Assembly: GCA_045806965.1 (NCBI GenBank) | Contig: JBJMIG010000018.1 | Coordinates: 1-64,000, forward strand | Length of the DNA: 64,000 nucleotides | Direction of reading: 5' to 3' | Origin: DASYTH01 sp045806965 | GTDB lineage: Bacteria > Actinomycetota > Actinomycetes > Mycobacteriales > Pseudonocardiaceae | Part shown: positions 1 through 9,305 of the stretch, piece after piece | Numbering within the stretch: position 1 is the stretch's first letter | How the letters are laid out: every line of letters begins with the position of its first letter | Made by a program: the position numbers and the translations under genes | The notes under the pieces: generated by a model | Told to the model about the DNA's origin: nothing | Seen by the model: the letters and a program-made list of their open reading frames with translations, nothing else | Databases searched by the model: none

Positions 1-2
1 CC

Positions 3-260
3 GTGCTGCGAGGGGCACGCCATCAGCGGATCACGCCCTACACCCCGCGCCACAACGGAAAAGTCGAACGCTACAACCGGATCCTGGCCGAAGAGTTCCT
101 CTACGCCCACATCTGGACCAGCGAGCAACACCGCACCACGGCCCTGGCGATCTGGAACATCCACTACAACTACCATCGGCCACACACCGCCGCTGGAGAT
201 CAGCCACCAGCGTCCCGGCTCCACACCGGCGTCACCAACGTCATGGCCTCATACATCTAG
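3..260 (+). mobile_element. IS481-like transposase, C-terminal fragment
   Basis: This is the 3' end of a DDE integrase-type transposase that runs off the left edge of the window. The visible 85 residues carry the typical end of an rve catalytic core: a TPYTPRHNGKVERYNR stretch holding the last catalytic Glu, then HYNYHRPHTA, the arrangement seen in IS481/IS3-type enzymes. Only the end is present, so it cannot be said whether the element is intact. Family identity is from motif recognition; the exact IS is unknown. Confidence 0.75.
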
Positions 261-273
261 CTGGACCGTGCCC

Positions 274-606
274 TCAGTCGCGACCGCGGGCCGGCGTCTG
301 CCCATACACCCCATGGCGCAGCGGAGTGTTGTCGTCGGGCGAATGCACGGGGTCGACCGGTGACCCGCCGGCTGTCGAGGTGACTTCGGGCGCTTGCCGC
401 TGTTCGCCTCCGGACGGTTGGGCGCCGTTGGCGAGCTGGTCGAGTCTGGCGGTCAGGATTTCCAAGATCGGTGTGCGGTTGCCGTGCTGCCGTTCGTGCT
501 CGATGAGCGCACGGAGCTGGGTGTCGTCCAGCGAGCGGATGCGGTGTTGCACGCTGCCGATCGGGAGTTGGTCGTAGTCGGGCAGGGGCAGCTTGTCGTG
601 GCTCAT
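274..606 (-). CDS. small conserved actinobacterial protein, unknown function
   Basis: A 110-residue protein. Residues about 8-55 contain PDYDQLPIGSVQHRIRSL followed by a helix ending in LIEHERQHGNRTPILEIL, a short domain I recognise from many small actinobacterial proteins of unknown role (carried as a DUF). The C-terminal half is a low-complexity Gly/Pro/Ser tail. It sits alone between a transposase remnant and the acyl-CoA dehydrogenase on the opposite strand. No ribosome-binding site stands out before the ATG. Confidence 0.6.
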   Translation of the reverse strand: MSHDKLPLPDYDQLPIGSVQHRIRSLDDTQLRALIEHERQHGNRTPILEILTARLDQLANGAQPSGGEQRQAPEVTSTAGGSPVDPVHSPDDNTPLRHGVYGQTPARGRD

Positions 607-813
607 GGTCGACGGCTACCCGGGCGATCGACGGGCAAACCGGACGCCGGCCACTCGGCGACCGGGGGCCGGCGACCGCTGGTCGAGCGGCTTCAGGTGG
701 GCTGGTGGGGCTTCCCGCGGTGCCGGAGGCGCTTCCCGAGCTCGTCGCGGATTGGTCGTCGCGTCGGGGGGTAGCCCGCTGCGCGACACACCGCTTGCCA
801 AAGGGGGCCGTTC

Positions 814-1989
814 ATGGCCGAGTTGCTGCCCGGTGACCTCTACGCGTTCGAGGAACTGCTGTCCGCCGAGGAACGGGAGATCCTCGGCCGGGTTCGCCAC
901 TTCCTGCGTGCCGAGTTGGCCCCGACGGCCAACGAGTACTGGGCCCGGGCGGAGTTTCCTGAGCACCTGGTGAAGGGCTACGCCGAGCTCGGGATCGCCG
1001 GCCGGGCCTATCCGGAGGAGCCCGGGAACCGGCCCAGCAGCTTGCTCAGCGGTTTCCTGGCGTTGGAGATGGCGCACACCGACCCGTCGATGGCCACGTT
1101 CTATGGCGTGCACACCGGTCTGGCCATGGGCAGCATCGTCGCCTGCGGGTCCGATGAGCAGCGGGCGCGTTGGCTGCCGGCGATGGGCCGGATGGAGCTG
1201 ATCGGCGCCTTCGCGTTGACCGAGCCGCACGGCGGGTCCGATGTGGGGGGTGGAATGCGCACCACGGCCAGGCGCGAGGGTGACACCTGGGTGCTCGACG
1301 GAGCCAAGCGGTGGATCGGCAACGGAACCTTCGCCGACCTGGTCGTGGTGTGGGCCCGCGACGAGAATGACAACAAGGTCAAGGGCTTCGTGGTGGAGCG
1401 GGGCACCCCGGGGTTCACCACGACCAAGATCGAACACAAGATCGCGTTGCGGGCAGTGCAGAACGCCGACATCGTGCTCGACGACTGCCGGGTGCCGGAG
1501 GCCAACCGGCTGCCCGGCGCGCGCACCTTCCGCGACACCGCGGCGATCCTGCGCCGCACCCGCAGCGGCGTGGCTTGGCAGGCGGTTGGCGTCATGCTCG
1601 CCGCCTACGAGATCGCCCTGGGCTACGCCCGCGAACGCGAGCAGTTCGGCCGGCCGATCGCCGCTTTCCAGCTCGTCCAGGACCTGCTGGTGCGCATGCT
1701 CGGCAACGCCACCGCCTCCCTGGGCATGGTGGTGCGGCTCGCCCAGCTGCAGGATGCCGGCACCTACCGCGACGAGCACTCCGCGCTGGCCAAGGCGTAC
1801 TGCACCTCGCGGATGCGCGAAGTCGTCGGATGGGCCCGAGAGTTGTTGGCGGGCAATGGGATCGTGCTCGACCACGACATCGGAAGATTCGTCGCCGACG
1901 CCGAGGCCCTCTATTCCTATGAAGGCACTCGGGAAATCAACACCCTGGTTGTCGAACGGGCGATCACCGGCCACTCCGCCTTCGTCTGA
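814..1989 (+). CDS. acyl-CoA dehydrogenase, glutaryl-CoA dehydrogenase-like
   Basis: A 391-residue FAD flavoprotein of the acyl-CoA dehydrogenase family, which oxidises an acyl-CoA to the 2-enoyl-CoA. The FAD-binding motif FALTEPHGGSD is at about 134-143. The C-terminal YEGTREINTLVVERAITG carries the catalytic Glu (E370) in the position and context of glutaryl-CoA dehydrogenases, including the closing GHSAF. Length is normal for the family. The start is an ATG behind an AAAGGGGG ribosome-binding site. The 3' end overlaps the convergent transporter gene by 26 bases. Whether it decarboxylates its substrate, as true glutaryl-CoA dehydrogenase does, is not decidable here. Confidence 0.85.
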   Translation: MAELLPGDLYAFEELLSAEEREILGRVRHFLRAELAPTANEYWARAEFPEHLVKGYAELGIAGRAYPEEPGNRPSSLLSGFLALEMAHTDPSMATFYGVHTGLAMGSIVACGSDEQRARWLPAMGRMELIGAFALTEPHGGSDVGGGMRTTARREGDTWVLDGAKRWIGNGTFADLVVVWARDENDNKVKGFVVERGTPGFTTTKIEHKIALRAVQNADIVLDDCRVPEANRLPGARTFRDTAAILRRTRSGVAWQAVGVMLAAYEIALGYAREREQFGRPIAAFQLVQDLLVRMLGNATASLGMVVRLAQLQDAGTYRDEHSALAKAYCTSRMREVVGWARELLAGNGIVLDHDIGRFVADAEALYSYEGTREINTLVVERAITGHSAFV

Positions 1990-3235
1990 GCCCGGCCATT
2001 CGGGGATCGCGCCCGCCCAGGGCGAGCGCGGCCAGGCCGGCCGCGGCGAAGGCGCACGACGCAGCCAGTACGAACCCGGCGAACGGTCGCTCCACAGCGG
2101 TGATGACCGGGCCGGCGAGTGTGGAGCCGAGCGCTCCCCCGGCGCCGCTGGTGGTGGACAGCCAGGTGAAGCCCTCGGCGCGGGATCTGCTCGGGGCGAG
2201 GGAAGCGATCACGCTGTACTGCACGGTGTGCGTGGGTGAGAGCACCATTCCCGCCGCGAACAGGGCGATGCCGAGTTGCCACGGAGCCCCGGCGACCGCG
2301 CAGACCAGGTATCCACCGCCGAGCGCGAGCAGCAGCCAGCGGTATTGCCGGCCCAATGGCCGCTCGCCCGGTTCCATGCCGAACCAGGCACCGCCGATGA
2401 TGCTTCCGGTGAACCACACGGCGACCAGCAGTCCGGTGGCCGAGGCCGCGCCCGCGCCACCGGCGAACGCCCCGACAGTGACGAACCCCGATCCAAGAGC
2501 GGCCTCGAACAGCAGCACCGAGGCCAGCATGCCGAGATAGGTGCGGGTGTACAGGGAGGCGCCGCCGACGCCGTCGGTCACCGACGGCAGGCTCCGCGCG
2601 GGCCGCTCACCCCGGCCTCGCCACACCACCGCCACCATCAGCGCGCCGGCGCAGGTGAACGCGCCCGCGACCGCCATGGCCGCCGCTGGTCCGGCCACCG
2701 GTCCGAAGATGGCCACGATGCCGGTGACCACCAGCGGACCGAGAATCCATACGAAGTTGAGCTGCATCGCGTGCAGCGCATAGGCCGACCTTTGGATATC
2801 GGTGCCCGAGGGGGTCATCCGGGACCACAGCGTCTGCACCACCCCGGCCAGCACCGGCCGACTCGCGCCAGCGGCGATCACGGCCGCGACCATCAGGGAG
2901 CGCGACCCCTTGGTGGCCAAGGCGACGGTCAGCACGGCAGAGCTGAGCAGGAAGGCCAGGGCCATGCCGGTCAGCACCCACCATGCGCCGAACCGGTCGA
3001 TGCAGCGACCCCAGAACGGCGCCGCCACCCCACTGGCGATCACGTACACACCGATCACCAAACCGGCCGTGGCATAGGAACCGGTTGCCTGCCCCAATCC
3101 CAACAACAAGATCACGGTCACCATACCGATCGGTACGTGTCCGATGAAGTTGGCAAGAAGCAGGGCCTTGGCCGAAGGTATCCGCAAAACGGTGACATAG
3201 CGGTCTACGCCGTTTTCTGTCCGTTCCACGACCAT
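1964..3235 (-). CDS. MFS transporter
   Basis: A major facilitator superfamily permease of about 423 residues with twelve evident hydrophobic segments. The loop after the second helix reads WGRCIDRFG, the MFS motif-A-like region. The open frame extends upstream, but the ATG preceded by GGGGGTTGAG gives a normal MFS N-terminus about 18 residues before the first helix. It converges on the acyl-CoA dehydrogenase gene with overlapping 3' ends. It lies about 2.3 kb from the biosynthetic cluster and could export the product, but nothing in the sequence shows this. Substrate unknown. Confidence 0.8.
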   Translation of the reverse strand: MVVERTENGVDRYVTVLRIPSAKALLLANFIGHVPIGMVTVILLLGLGQATGSYATAGLVIGVYVIASGVAAPFWGRCIDRFGAWWVLTGMALAFLLSSAVLTVALATKGSRSLMVAAVIAAGASRPVLAGVVQTLWSRMTPSGTDIQRSAYALHAMQLNFVWILGPLVVTGIVAIFGPVAGPAAAMAVAGAFTCAGALMVAVVWRGRGERPARSLPSVTDGVGGASLYTRTYLGMLASVLLFEAALGSGFVTVGAFAGGAGAASATGLLVAVWFTGSIIGGAWFGMEPGERPLGRQYRWLLLALGGGYLVCAVAGAPWQLGIALFAAGMVLSPTHTVQYSVIASLAPSRSRAEGFTWLSTTSGAGGALGSTLAGPVITAVERPFAGFVLAASCAFAAAGLAALALGGRDPRMAGLRRRRSGR

Positions 3236-3655
3236 CTCAACCCCCAAGTGCCGCAGACCCTGCACCCTGCTGGACGGTAGTTCCCCCGCTCTCGCGGGCT
3301 CAAACCGATGCTTCCACAGGCCACGATAGGCGGGACACCATGCGCAGGAACCCCAGCGAAAAGTCCACAATGGACCTGATCTGCCCCAGTCCGGTCAGCG
3401 CCACCGGCAACGGTGGGTAGGTGCCGCGCTGAACCTCATCGACACCAGGCGCAGGCGAGCCAACGCGTTAGGTCGCCCCGCCACCGTACTCTCGGCGCAA
3501 CTGCTCTTGTTGCACGAGGAGGTTGGTTGCGACGGCGTCGGGCCGGCGAAAACGGCGGAGTCTTCCGCGGCTGTCTGCTTGGCGTACCTTGACAGCCGCA
3601 GGACGAGGAGGACCGCAAGCCTCGACGGCCAGCGAGTCATCCGTGATACCAACTC
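3236..3655. other. intergenic, no recognisable gene
   Basis: This stretch lies between the MFS start and the hairpin downstream of the Asp-box protein gene. Short open frames exist on both strands, but none has a recognisable domain, ribosome-binding site or consistent codon bias. It probably holds the transporter promoter. Confidence 0.5.
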
Positions 3656-3695
3656 TCCTCGATGGTCAGTCCAAGGCGGAACTGACCATCGAGGA
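3656..3695. terminator. 15-bp perfect inverted repeat, likely terminator
   Basis: TCCTCGATGGTCAGT and its exact reverse complement flank a 10-base loop. It begins 20 bases past the stop of the Asp-box protein gene, so it probably terminates that transcript. There is no clear U tract, as is common in high-GC actinomycetes. Confidence 0.7.
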
Positions 3696-3715
3696 GGTTG
3701 CCCGCGGCGCCGGAC

Positions 3716-5161
3716 TCAGAAGGCCGTGGCCGCGCCGATCGCCCGGCCGCTCAGCGGGGCCTCAACCGGCGTGGTCGATGCCCGCAGGGCGCCGCCGGTA
3801 ACGGCCAGGCCGCCGGTGGGTACGAACATGCCCATGTTGAACGTCGTTCCGGTGGGGGCGGACGCGATCGGGATGACCGGGAAGGCGTTACCGCCCGGGC
3901 GGACCGAGGTGGAGATGTAGTCGCCGAACATGCGGCCCTGGCTCGTGTTGGGAATCCAGGACAGCGACATCGGGCCGGCGATCTGGGTTGCCGTGCTCCA
4001 ACTGGCGCCGCCGTTGGTCGAGGAGACGAACCCGGCATTCAGTTGGCAGGTTGTCGCTGTGCAGTTGGACGTGGGGTAGAAGTAGTAGGTCAAACCGATT
4101 CGCGCGGTTGCTCCCGAGGTATTCCGATCGATGCCGATGCCCGGCACGAAATGGTCCACCGTGCTGGTGGTGGCGTCGATCGGTACGCGGATCGGCGCGG
4201 CCCAGGTGGTCTCGCTGGTGGACTTGCTGATCACGATGTCATTGGCCGGGCAGCCGGACCGGAACCGGCAGTCTGACCACGCCACATAGGCGGTGCCGGC
4301 GGCATCGATCTCAGCGGTGGGCAGAAATTCGGACCGCAGGTTGCCGGCTTCGGTGTGGTGGCTGACGGTTGCGACCTGGACGGTGGAGCGCCAGCTCGCG
4401 CCGCCGTCGATCGAGCGGAACGAGCGGATCTGGCCGCCGGTCTGAAATGGCACCAGAACCGTCCCGTTGGGACGGACGACGGGTTGACCGCCCAGACCCG
4501 ACGCGTTGTCGCCGGTGGCCCGCGCGGGTCCCCAGGTGGCTCCGCCGTCGCTGGAGGTGGTCATCCGCATCGCGTTGCCGTTGCTGGTGACGTCGTACTC
4601 GGTGTAGCAGTTGCCAAAGAACGGGCTGCTGTTGGTGTTGTCGCAGACGATCCAGTTCTTGTCGTTGGAGCCGGTGGCCGTAGTTATCGGGCGGCTCCAT
4701 GTCAACCCGCCGTCCGTGGAGCGGCTGGTGAACACCGGAGTATTCGGGCAGTTCACGCCCAGGCTGGAGATGAGCCAGGCATTGTGCCTGGCGTCGAAGG
4801 CCACCGCGGCGTCACTGGCCTGGCCGCACGGTCCGGCGCCGACGTTGCCGGTGATCCCGGGCAGGAAGCCCTGGGTCCAGGTGGCGCCGCCGTTGGTGGA
4901 GGTCGCGAACCCGATGTCGGAGGATCCGCCGCCAGAGACCCGGCCGGTCTGGAACGCCGAGACGATCGTGTTGCCGAACGTGAACGTGTCCGGCTCGACC
5001 TCGGTGCGGTGCTGGGCCTGGGCGTCGGCGAATGGATCGGAGCTGACCTGGGTCACCGCGACATTCGCCGACGCTGGCGCGGCAGCCGCGATCAGGACGC
5101 CGGCGGCGGCGAGCGGCAACAGGATCGTGGCTCGCCTGATCATGCGTGGACGCAGCGGCAT
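3716..5161 (-). CDS. secreted Asp-box (BNR repeat) protein, sialidase-like
   Basis: An exported protein of about 481 residues. After ATG and MPLRPRMIRRATILL comes a hydrophobic core and an ASA-type signal peptidase site at about residue 32. The mature part carries at least five Asp boxes of the form S-x-D/N-G-G-x-T/S-W (STNGGATW, STDGGLTW, SSDGGATW, SIDGGASW, STNGGASW), the hallmark of six-bladed sialidase/BNR propellers. I do not see the FRIP motif or a clear Arg triad of classical sialidases, so the reaction is uncertain and it may be a carbohydrate-binding or other propeller. A longer in-frame start is possible, but AAGAAGG sits correctly before this ATG. A strong hairpin follows the gene. 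Confidence 0.75.
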   Translation of the reverse strand: MPLRPRMIRRATILLPLAAAGVLIAAAAPASANVAVTQVSSDPFADAQAQHRTEVEPDTFTFGNTIVSAFQTGRVSGGGSSDIGFATSTNGGATWTQGFLPGITGNVGAGPCGQASDAAVAFDARHNAWLISSLGVNCPNTPVFTSRSTDGGLTWSRPITTATGSNDKNWIVCDNTNSSPFFGNCYTEYDVTSNGNAMRMTTSSDGGATWGPARATGDNASGLGGQPVVRPNGTVLVPFQTGGQIRSFRSIDGGASWRSTVQVATVSHHTEAGNLRSEFLPTAEIDAAGTAYVAWSDCRFRSGCPANDIVISKSTSETTWAAPIRVPIDATTSTVDHFVPGIGIDRNTSGATARIGLTYYFYPTSNCTATTCQLNAGFVSSTNGGASWSTATQIAGPMSLSWIPNTSQGRMFGDYISTSVRPGGNAFPVIPIASAPTGTTFNMGMFVPTGGLAVTGGALRASTTPVEAPLSGRAIGAATAF

Positions 5162-5493
5162 GGTGCGATTCACCTTCTTCGGTGGCAGGGGCGGCAGCAG
5201 AGAGCTGCGACCATGGCTCGGCCCCCATCCAGCCACACGCGTAACCGCAGGTAAATCCGCCGACCGGGCGACGACGAAGGTATCCCGCAGGCCGCGCGTT
5301 TGCCCATTGACCCACCAGGGGCCTTCCCACCCGGGCGGGAGAAACGTAGGCGAGTAGCAGTTGGTCTACTTCGGTCGGCGGATCGCGCAGAACCTCCGCT
5401 TCCCGGGCACGACGACCCAACGGAAGCGTCGTCCAACAGGATCAACGCGTTCCGGCCGGCAGCTTGCGGTACACCGCCTCCCGCCCGGCCAGG
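5162..5493. other. intergenic spacer, no gene seen
   Basis: About 330 bases separate the Asp-box protein start from the P450 stop. No supported coding frame. It should contain the Asp-box protein promoter and the end of the biosynthetic transcript, but I could not single out either signal. Confidence 0.5.
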
Positions 5494-6714
5494 TTAAAGA
5501 CGTATGACAAGACGGTCGTAGCCTCGGAGCATGAGCTGGTGGCGCGAGCCGGGTTCCGCGGCGAGAACGAGTGACGGGAAACGGGACAGCAGGAGCGGCA
5601 GGGCCACCTTTCCTTCCGCCCGGCCCAGTGCGGCGCCCAGGCAGTAGTGCGGGCCGGCGCTGAACGCGTAGTGCTGGGTGTCGGTGCGGGTGGGGTCGAA
5701 CCGGTCGGGGTCGGGGAACCGATGCGGGTCCCGGTTGGCGGCGGCGGTGAGGACGAGCACGGATCGGCCTCGCGGCACGGAGATTCCGGCGACCTCGGTG
5801 TCCTCAGCGGCGGCGCGGGTGGCGAAATGGACCGGCGGATCGACGCGGAGGATCTCCTCGACGTAGGACGGGGCCAGCGCGGGATCCGCGCGTAGGCGCG
5901 CCAGTGTGTCGGGGTGCTGGAGCAGCAGGCGCAGACCGTTGCCGAGCAGGTTCGCCGTGGTGCGGAACCCGGCGTTGAACACGACGACCAGGTTGGCCAG
6001 CAGTTCGGACTCGGGGAGCCGGCGGTGCGCGGCGAGCACGGACACGAGGTCGTCGCGCGGATCCTTGCGGCGCTCGGCGAGCAGGCCGGCGAAGTACGCG
6101 GTCAGCTCCTCGGCCGCGGTGTCGGCGGCCCGCAGCTCGCGGAAGGAACGCTGGCCCAACTCCAAGATCGCGTCGAAAGCCTTGACCCGGCGGGGGAAGT
6201 CGGCCCGGTCCGGCTCGGGTACGCCGAGCAGCTCGCCGATCACATCGCTGGGCAGGCGCAGGGCGAAGGCGGCCATGAAGTCCACCGGGGTGTCACGCTC
6301 GCCCAACGCGGCGAGCTGGTCGAGCAAACCGTTCGTGATTCGGCTGATCATCGGCTCCACCGCGGCCGCCCGGGTGGCGCTGAACGCCTGGCCGAACAGG
6401 CGGCGCGCGCGGGCCAGGTTCTCCCCGCTGGCATGGAAGACGGAGCTCTGCATGGTGCGCACGGCCGGGTGCTCGCGCCATCGGGTGCTGGTCCGGTCCA
6501 GGTACTCCGCGTCCAGCACCTGGAAGTCGTGACCGCGCAGAACCTGGCCGACCGCGTCGTGGCCGTGCACGATCGCGGCGTACCGACTGCCCTCCGGCAG
6601 CGCCACGGCCGGGCCCAGCTCGTGCAGGCGGGCATAGATCGGGTTCGGGTCGCGCCTGCCCTCCTCGCTGAGCAGCGGTCGCAGCCACGAAACGCCAGAT
6701 GTCGTCTGGCTCAC
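5494..6714 (-). CDS. cytochrome P450, cluster tailoring oxygenase
   Basis: A 406-residue soluble bacterial P450. The heme loop FSAGPHYCLG holds the thiolate Cys358. The ExxR pair lies in EEILR (E287, R290). The I-helix reads AGFRTT at 248-253, where most P450s have AG-x-(D/E)-T-T, so the acidic residue of proton delivery is replaced by Arg251. The GTG start overlaps the TGA of the upstream NRPS gene (GTGA), showing translational coupling and that it is the last gene of the left-hand block. It probably oxidises the cluster product or a carrier-bound intermediate. The longer open frame upstream is NRPS sequence in another frame, so this start is well supported. Confidence 0.9.
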   Translation of the reverse strand: MSQTTSGVSWLRPLLSEEGRRDPNPIYARLHELGPAVALPEGSRYAAIVHGHDAVGQVLRGHDFQVLDAEYLDRTSTRWREHPAVRTMQSSVFHASGENLARARRLFGQAFSATRAAAVEPMISRITNGLLDQLAALGERDTPVDFMAAFALRLPSDVIGELLGVPEPDRADFPRRVKAFDAILELGQRSFRELRAADTAAEELTAYFAGLLAERRKDPRDDLVSVLAAHRRLPESELLANLVVVFNAGFRTTANLLGNGLRLLLQHPDTLARLRADPALAPSYVEEILRVDPPVHFATRAAAEDTEVAGISVPRGRSVLVLTAAANRDPHRFPDPDRFDPTRTDTQHYAFSAGPHYCLGAALGRAEGKVALPLLLSRFPSLVLAAEPGSRHQLMLRGYDRLVIRL

Positions 6715-9302
6715 CGGATCACCTCGCACGCCGGATCCTGTTCGGCGGCAACGATCTCGGCGAGCTCCGCGATCGTGGGGGTGGCGAGGATCCGGTGCAT
6801 GGGCAGGTTCACGCCGTAGGTGTCGGCGATCCTGGCGGCGAACCGGATCGCGGTCAGCGACCCGCCGCCCATGCGGAACAGATTGTCGTGCACGCCGATC
6901 GGCGCCGCCGTGCGGAGCAGCTCCGCCCAGATGCGCGCCATGGCCACCTGGACCGGACCGCATGGCGCAACCCGATCCTCGAACGCCGCGGCCCACTCGG
7001 GTTCGGGGAGCGCGGCGCGGTTCACCGTTCCATCGGCCCGCAAGGGGAACATCGGCAGTGCGACGAACAGCGCCGGGATCATCGGTTCGGGCAAGGCGGC
7101 CCGCAGCTGAGGCCGGAAGAGCGTCGCCAGGTCGGCGCCGGATCGCGCGGCCGGCCCATCGGGGTCGGGCACGACGTAAGCGACGAGCACGGGCTCGCCG
7201 GCTCGCGACCCGCCGAGCACCGCCGCATCGCGCACCGCGCGGTGCGCCCGCAGCACGGCCTCGACCTCGCCGCGGTGTACCCGGACGCCGCGGATCGTCA
7301 CCCGTCCGCTGTCGACCAGCTCGAGGCCGCCGTCCTCGCGCCACCGGCCGAGGTCGCCGGTGGCGTACATCCGCGCCCCCGGTTCGATCCCCCACGGGTC
7401 GGGCCGGAACGCCGCGGCGGTGCGACCCGGCCGGCCGAGGTAGCCGCGGGCCAGGGCCGCGCCGGCCATGTGGATCTCGCCGACCGTGCCGGCGGGCACC
7501 GGAGCCAGCCGCTCGTCCAGGACGTACACGCGGGTGTGGTCGGCAGGCTCACCGGCCCACGCCGCGATCTCGGGATGCCAGGTGTGCGGCGGCGTTTCGG
7601 CATCCTCCGTGGCGATTACCAGGTCCGCGCCGCAAACCGGCGCCAGGAGCAGCTCGAGCAGGGCCAGGTCAGGTGAAGCGGCCGGGGCGGCCACGAAGCG
7701 GTCCCCGGCGCCGAGCCCCAGATCACGGCGCAGGGCGGCGAGCCGGTTCGCCACCGACCGGTGCTCGATGTCGACCCCATCGGGCCCGGTCGGTCCGGAC
7801 ACGAAAACGGTGTACGCCAACGCTTCGCCGGGCACAGGTACGGGGTCAAGGGGCAGAGCGGGCTGGTCCAGCGTGACTACCTCGCCGACCGACGCGGCCA
7901 ACCCGGCATGCTCGGCATCGGACACCACCAGCCCAAGGCCGGCGTCGCGTGCCATGATCTCCAGCCGCGCCAGGGGAAGGCCGGGCTCAAGTTGGACCAC
8001 CGCGCCGCCCGCCCACCACACGCCGAGCACCGCGGTCAGCATCCCGGCGCCCCGCTCCAGGCACAGGCCGACCCGCGTTTCCGGCCCGATTCCGCGCTCG
8101 GCGAGCGCCCGCGCCAGCCGGGCGGCTCGCTCGCTCAGTGTCGACATCGGCACGGTTTCGCCGGCGTCGGTGATCGTCGCCGTCGACTCCCGCAGTGCCG
8201 TGAGCACGTCGAGTTCGGCGGGCGGCGCTTCGAGGTCCGGCACTGGGAAGTCCAGGACGCGCGTGTCCGGCGCATGGTTCAGCACGGCCGCCACGGCGCG
8301 TCCGAACTCGTTGTGCGTCGCGGTCGTGGGGAACAGGATCCGTTCCTGCGCCGTGACCCCCGGAAGATCCAGTACCGGCACCGGACAGGAGCCGGTGAAC
8401 CGGACATCCGGCAGCGGACCCAGCTCCTCGATGAGCTTCTGGAACGGCAGCTCGTCGTGCGCGCGGGCCTGCGCCGCCGCGTCCCGCACCCGATCACACA
8501 GTTCGGCGAACGTCGGGTCGCCGGCCAGGGACACCCGCAGCGGCACGGTGTCGGCGAACGGGCCGACGATCGGGTCCAACTCCGGGCGGATGCGTCCGGT
8601 CACCGGGATGCCGATCACGACGTCGGTTCGCCGAAAATACCGGGCGAGAACGACCGCGAAGGCGGCGAGCGCGGCCGTTTCGTCTCGATGCTCGATGGCC
8701 ACGCTCACCCGAGCCGCCGTCGGAGTCCGGGACAGGTTGCGCAGCCGATCCCGCCAGAAGCCAAGCTGGCGTGCCAGTTCCTCGCCACGCAGCCGGTCCC
8801 GCTGCCAGACGGCGTAGTCCCCGTAGTCCATCCAGAGCGGCGGCAGTGCGCCTGCGCTGTACACCCTGGACAGTTCGGCGAGGAGAACCGCCAGCGCGGT
8901 CTCGTCGGCGATGATCCGGTGCAGCACCAGCACGAACAGCGACCGTTGGGGGCCGGCCTCGATCAGTGCGGCCCGGAGGAGCGGCCCGTGCGCCAGGTCG
9001 AACGCTCGTCCGGCCAACTCGGCCGCGATCGACTCGGCCCGCGCGCTGCCGGCGGGACCGCCCGGCAAGACGACCCGGTAGATCGGCACGCTCGCGGTTT
9101 CCGCGACGACCTGCTCGGGCCCGGTGCCGATGCTGGTGCGCAGTGCCGCGTGCCGGGCGACCATGGTGTCCATCGCGCGCTGCAAGGCTGCCGGGTCGAT
9201 CGGACCGTTGAGCCAGATCGCATAGGGCAACACGGCCTCGCCCGGCATGGGCCGGGTGAGCAGCCGTAGCCTTCGCTGCGCGAACGAAAGCGGGTAGCGC
9301 AC
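6711..9302 (-). CDS. NRPS, C-A-T with degenerate C and A domains
   Basis: An 863-residue protein with the order condensation (about 1-350), adenylation-like (about 365-770) and thiolation (about 780-855). The condensation His motif HHxxxDG reads HRIIADE at 128-134, so the catalytic second His is Arg and the Gly is Glu. The A region is about 400 residues instead of about 500. The A3 loop is SGPTGPDGVD instead of SGSTGxPKGV. The stretch that should hold A4 and A5 (YGPTE) is missing, going from A3 (about 502) to A6 (about 608). The A10 Lys is also lost (DGTVNR instead of NGKVDR). The carrier motif GGGSL keeps Ser815. So only the carrier looks functional, loaded in trans or serving as a scaffold. 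It overlaps the P450 by 4 bases and lies 3 bases from the upstream ligase gene. Confidence 0.9.
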   Translation of the reverse strand: MRYPLSFAQRRLRLLTRPMPGEAVLPYAIWLNGPIDPAALQRAMDTMVARHAALRTSIGTGPEQVVAETASVPIYRVVLPGGPAGSARAESIAAELAGRAFDLAHGPLLRAALIEAGPQRSLFVLVLHRIIADETALAVLLAELSRVYSAGALPPLWMDYGDYAVWQRDRLRGEELARQLGFWRDRLRNLSRTPTAARVSVAIEHRDETAALAAFAVVLARYFRRTDVVIGIPVTGRIRPELDPIVGPFADTVPLRVSLAGDPTFAELCDRVRDAAAQARAHDELPFQKLIEELGPLPDVRFTGSCPVPVLDLPGVTAQERILFPTTATHNEFGRAVAAVLNHAPDTRVLDFPVPDLEAPPAELDVLTALRESTATITDAGETVPMSTLSERAARLARALAERGIGPETRVGLCLERGAGMLTAVLGVWWAGGAVVQLEPGLPLARLEIMARDAGLGLVVSDAEHAGLAASVGEVVTLDQPALPLDPVPVPGEALAYTVFVSGPTGPDGVDIEHRSVANRLAALRRDLGLGAGDRFVAAPAASPDLALLELLLAPVCGADLVIATEDAETPPHTWHPEIAAWAGEPADHTRVYVLDERLAPVPAGTVGEIHMAGAALARGYLGRPGRTAAAFRPDPWGIEPGARMYATGDLGRWREDGGLELVDSGRVTIRGVRVHRGEVEAVLRAHRAVRDAAVLGGSRAGEPVLVAYVVPDPDGPAARSGADLATLFRPQLRAALPEPMIPALFVALPMFPLRADGTVNRAALPEPEWAAAFEDRVAPCGPVQVAMARIWAELLRTAAPIGVHDNLFRMGGGSLTAIRFAARIADTYGVNLPMHRILATPTIAELAEIVAAEQDPACEVIR

Positions 9303-9305
9303 GCG

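Noticed and set aside
616..1974. Long minus-strand open frame opposite the acyl-CoA dehydrogenase
   Set aside because: It mirrors a well-supported gene, has no domain, and is explained by the high-GC codon bias of the plus strand.
1964..3235. MFS transporter as the definite exporter of the cluster product
   Set aside because: It is more than 2 kb away, separated by an unrelated secreted-protein gene, and is not in a shared operon; proximity alone is too weak.
3395..3652. Possible 85-codon gene on the minus strand
   Set aside because: No domain, no ribosome-binding site, and an ordinary amino acid composition for a chance frame.
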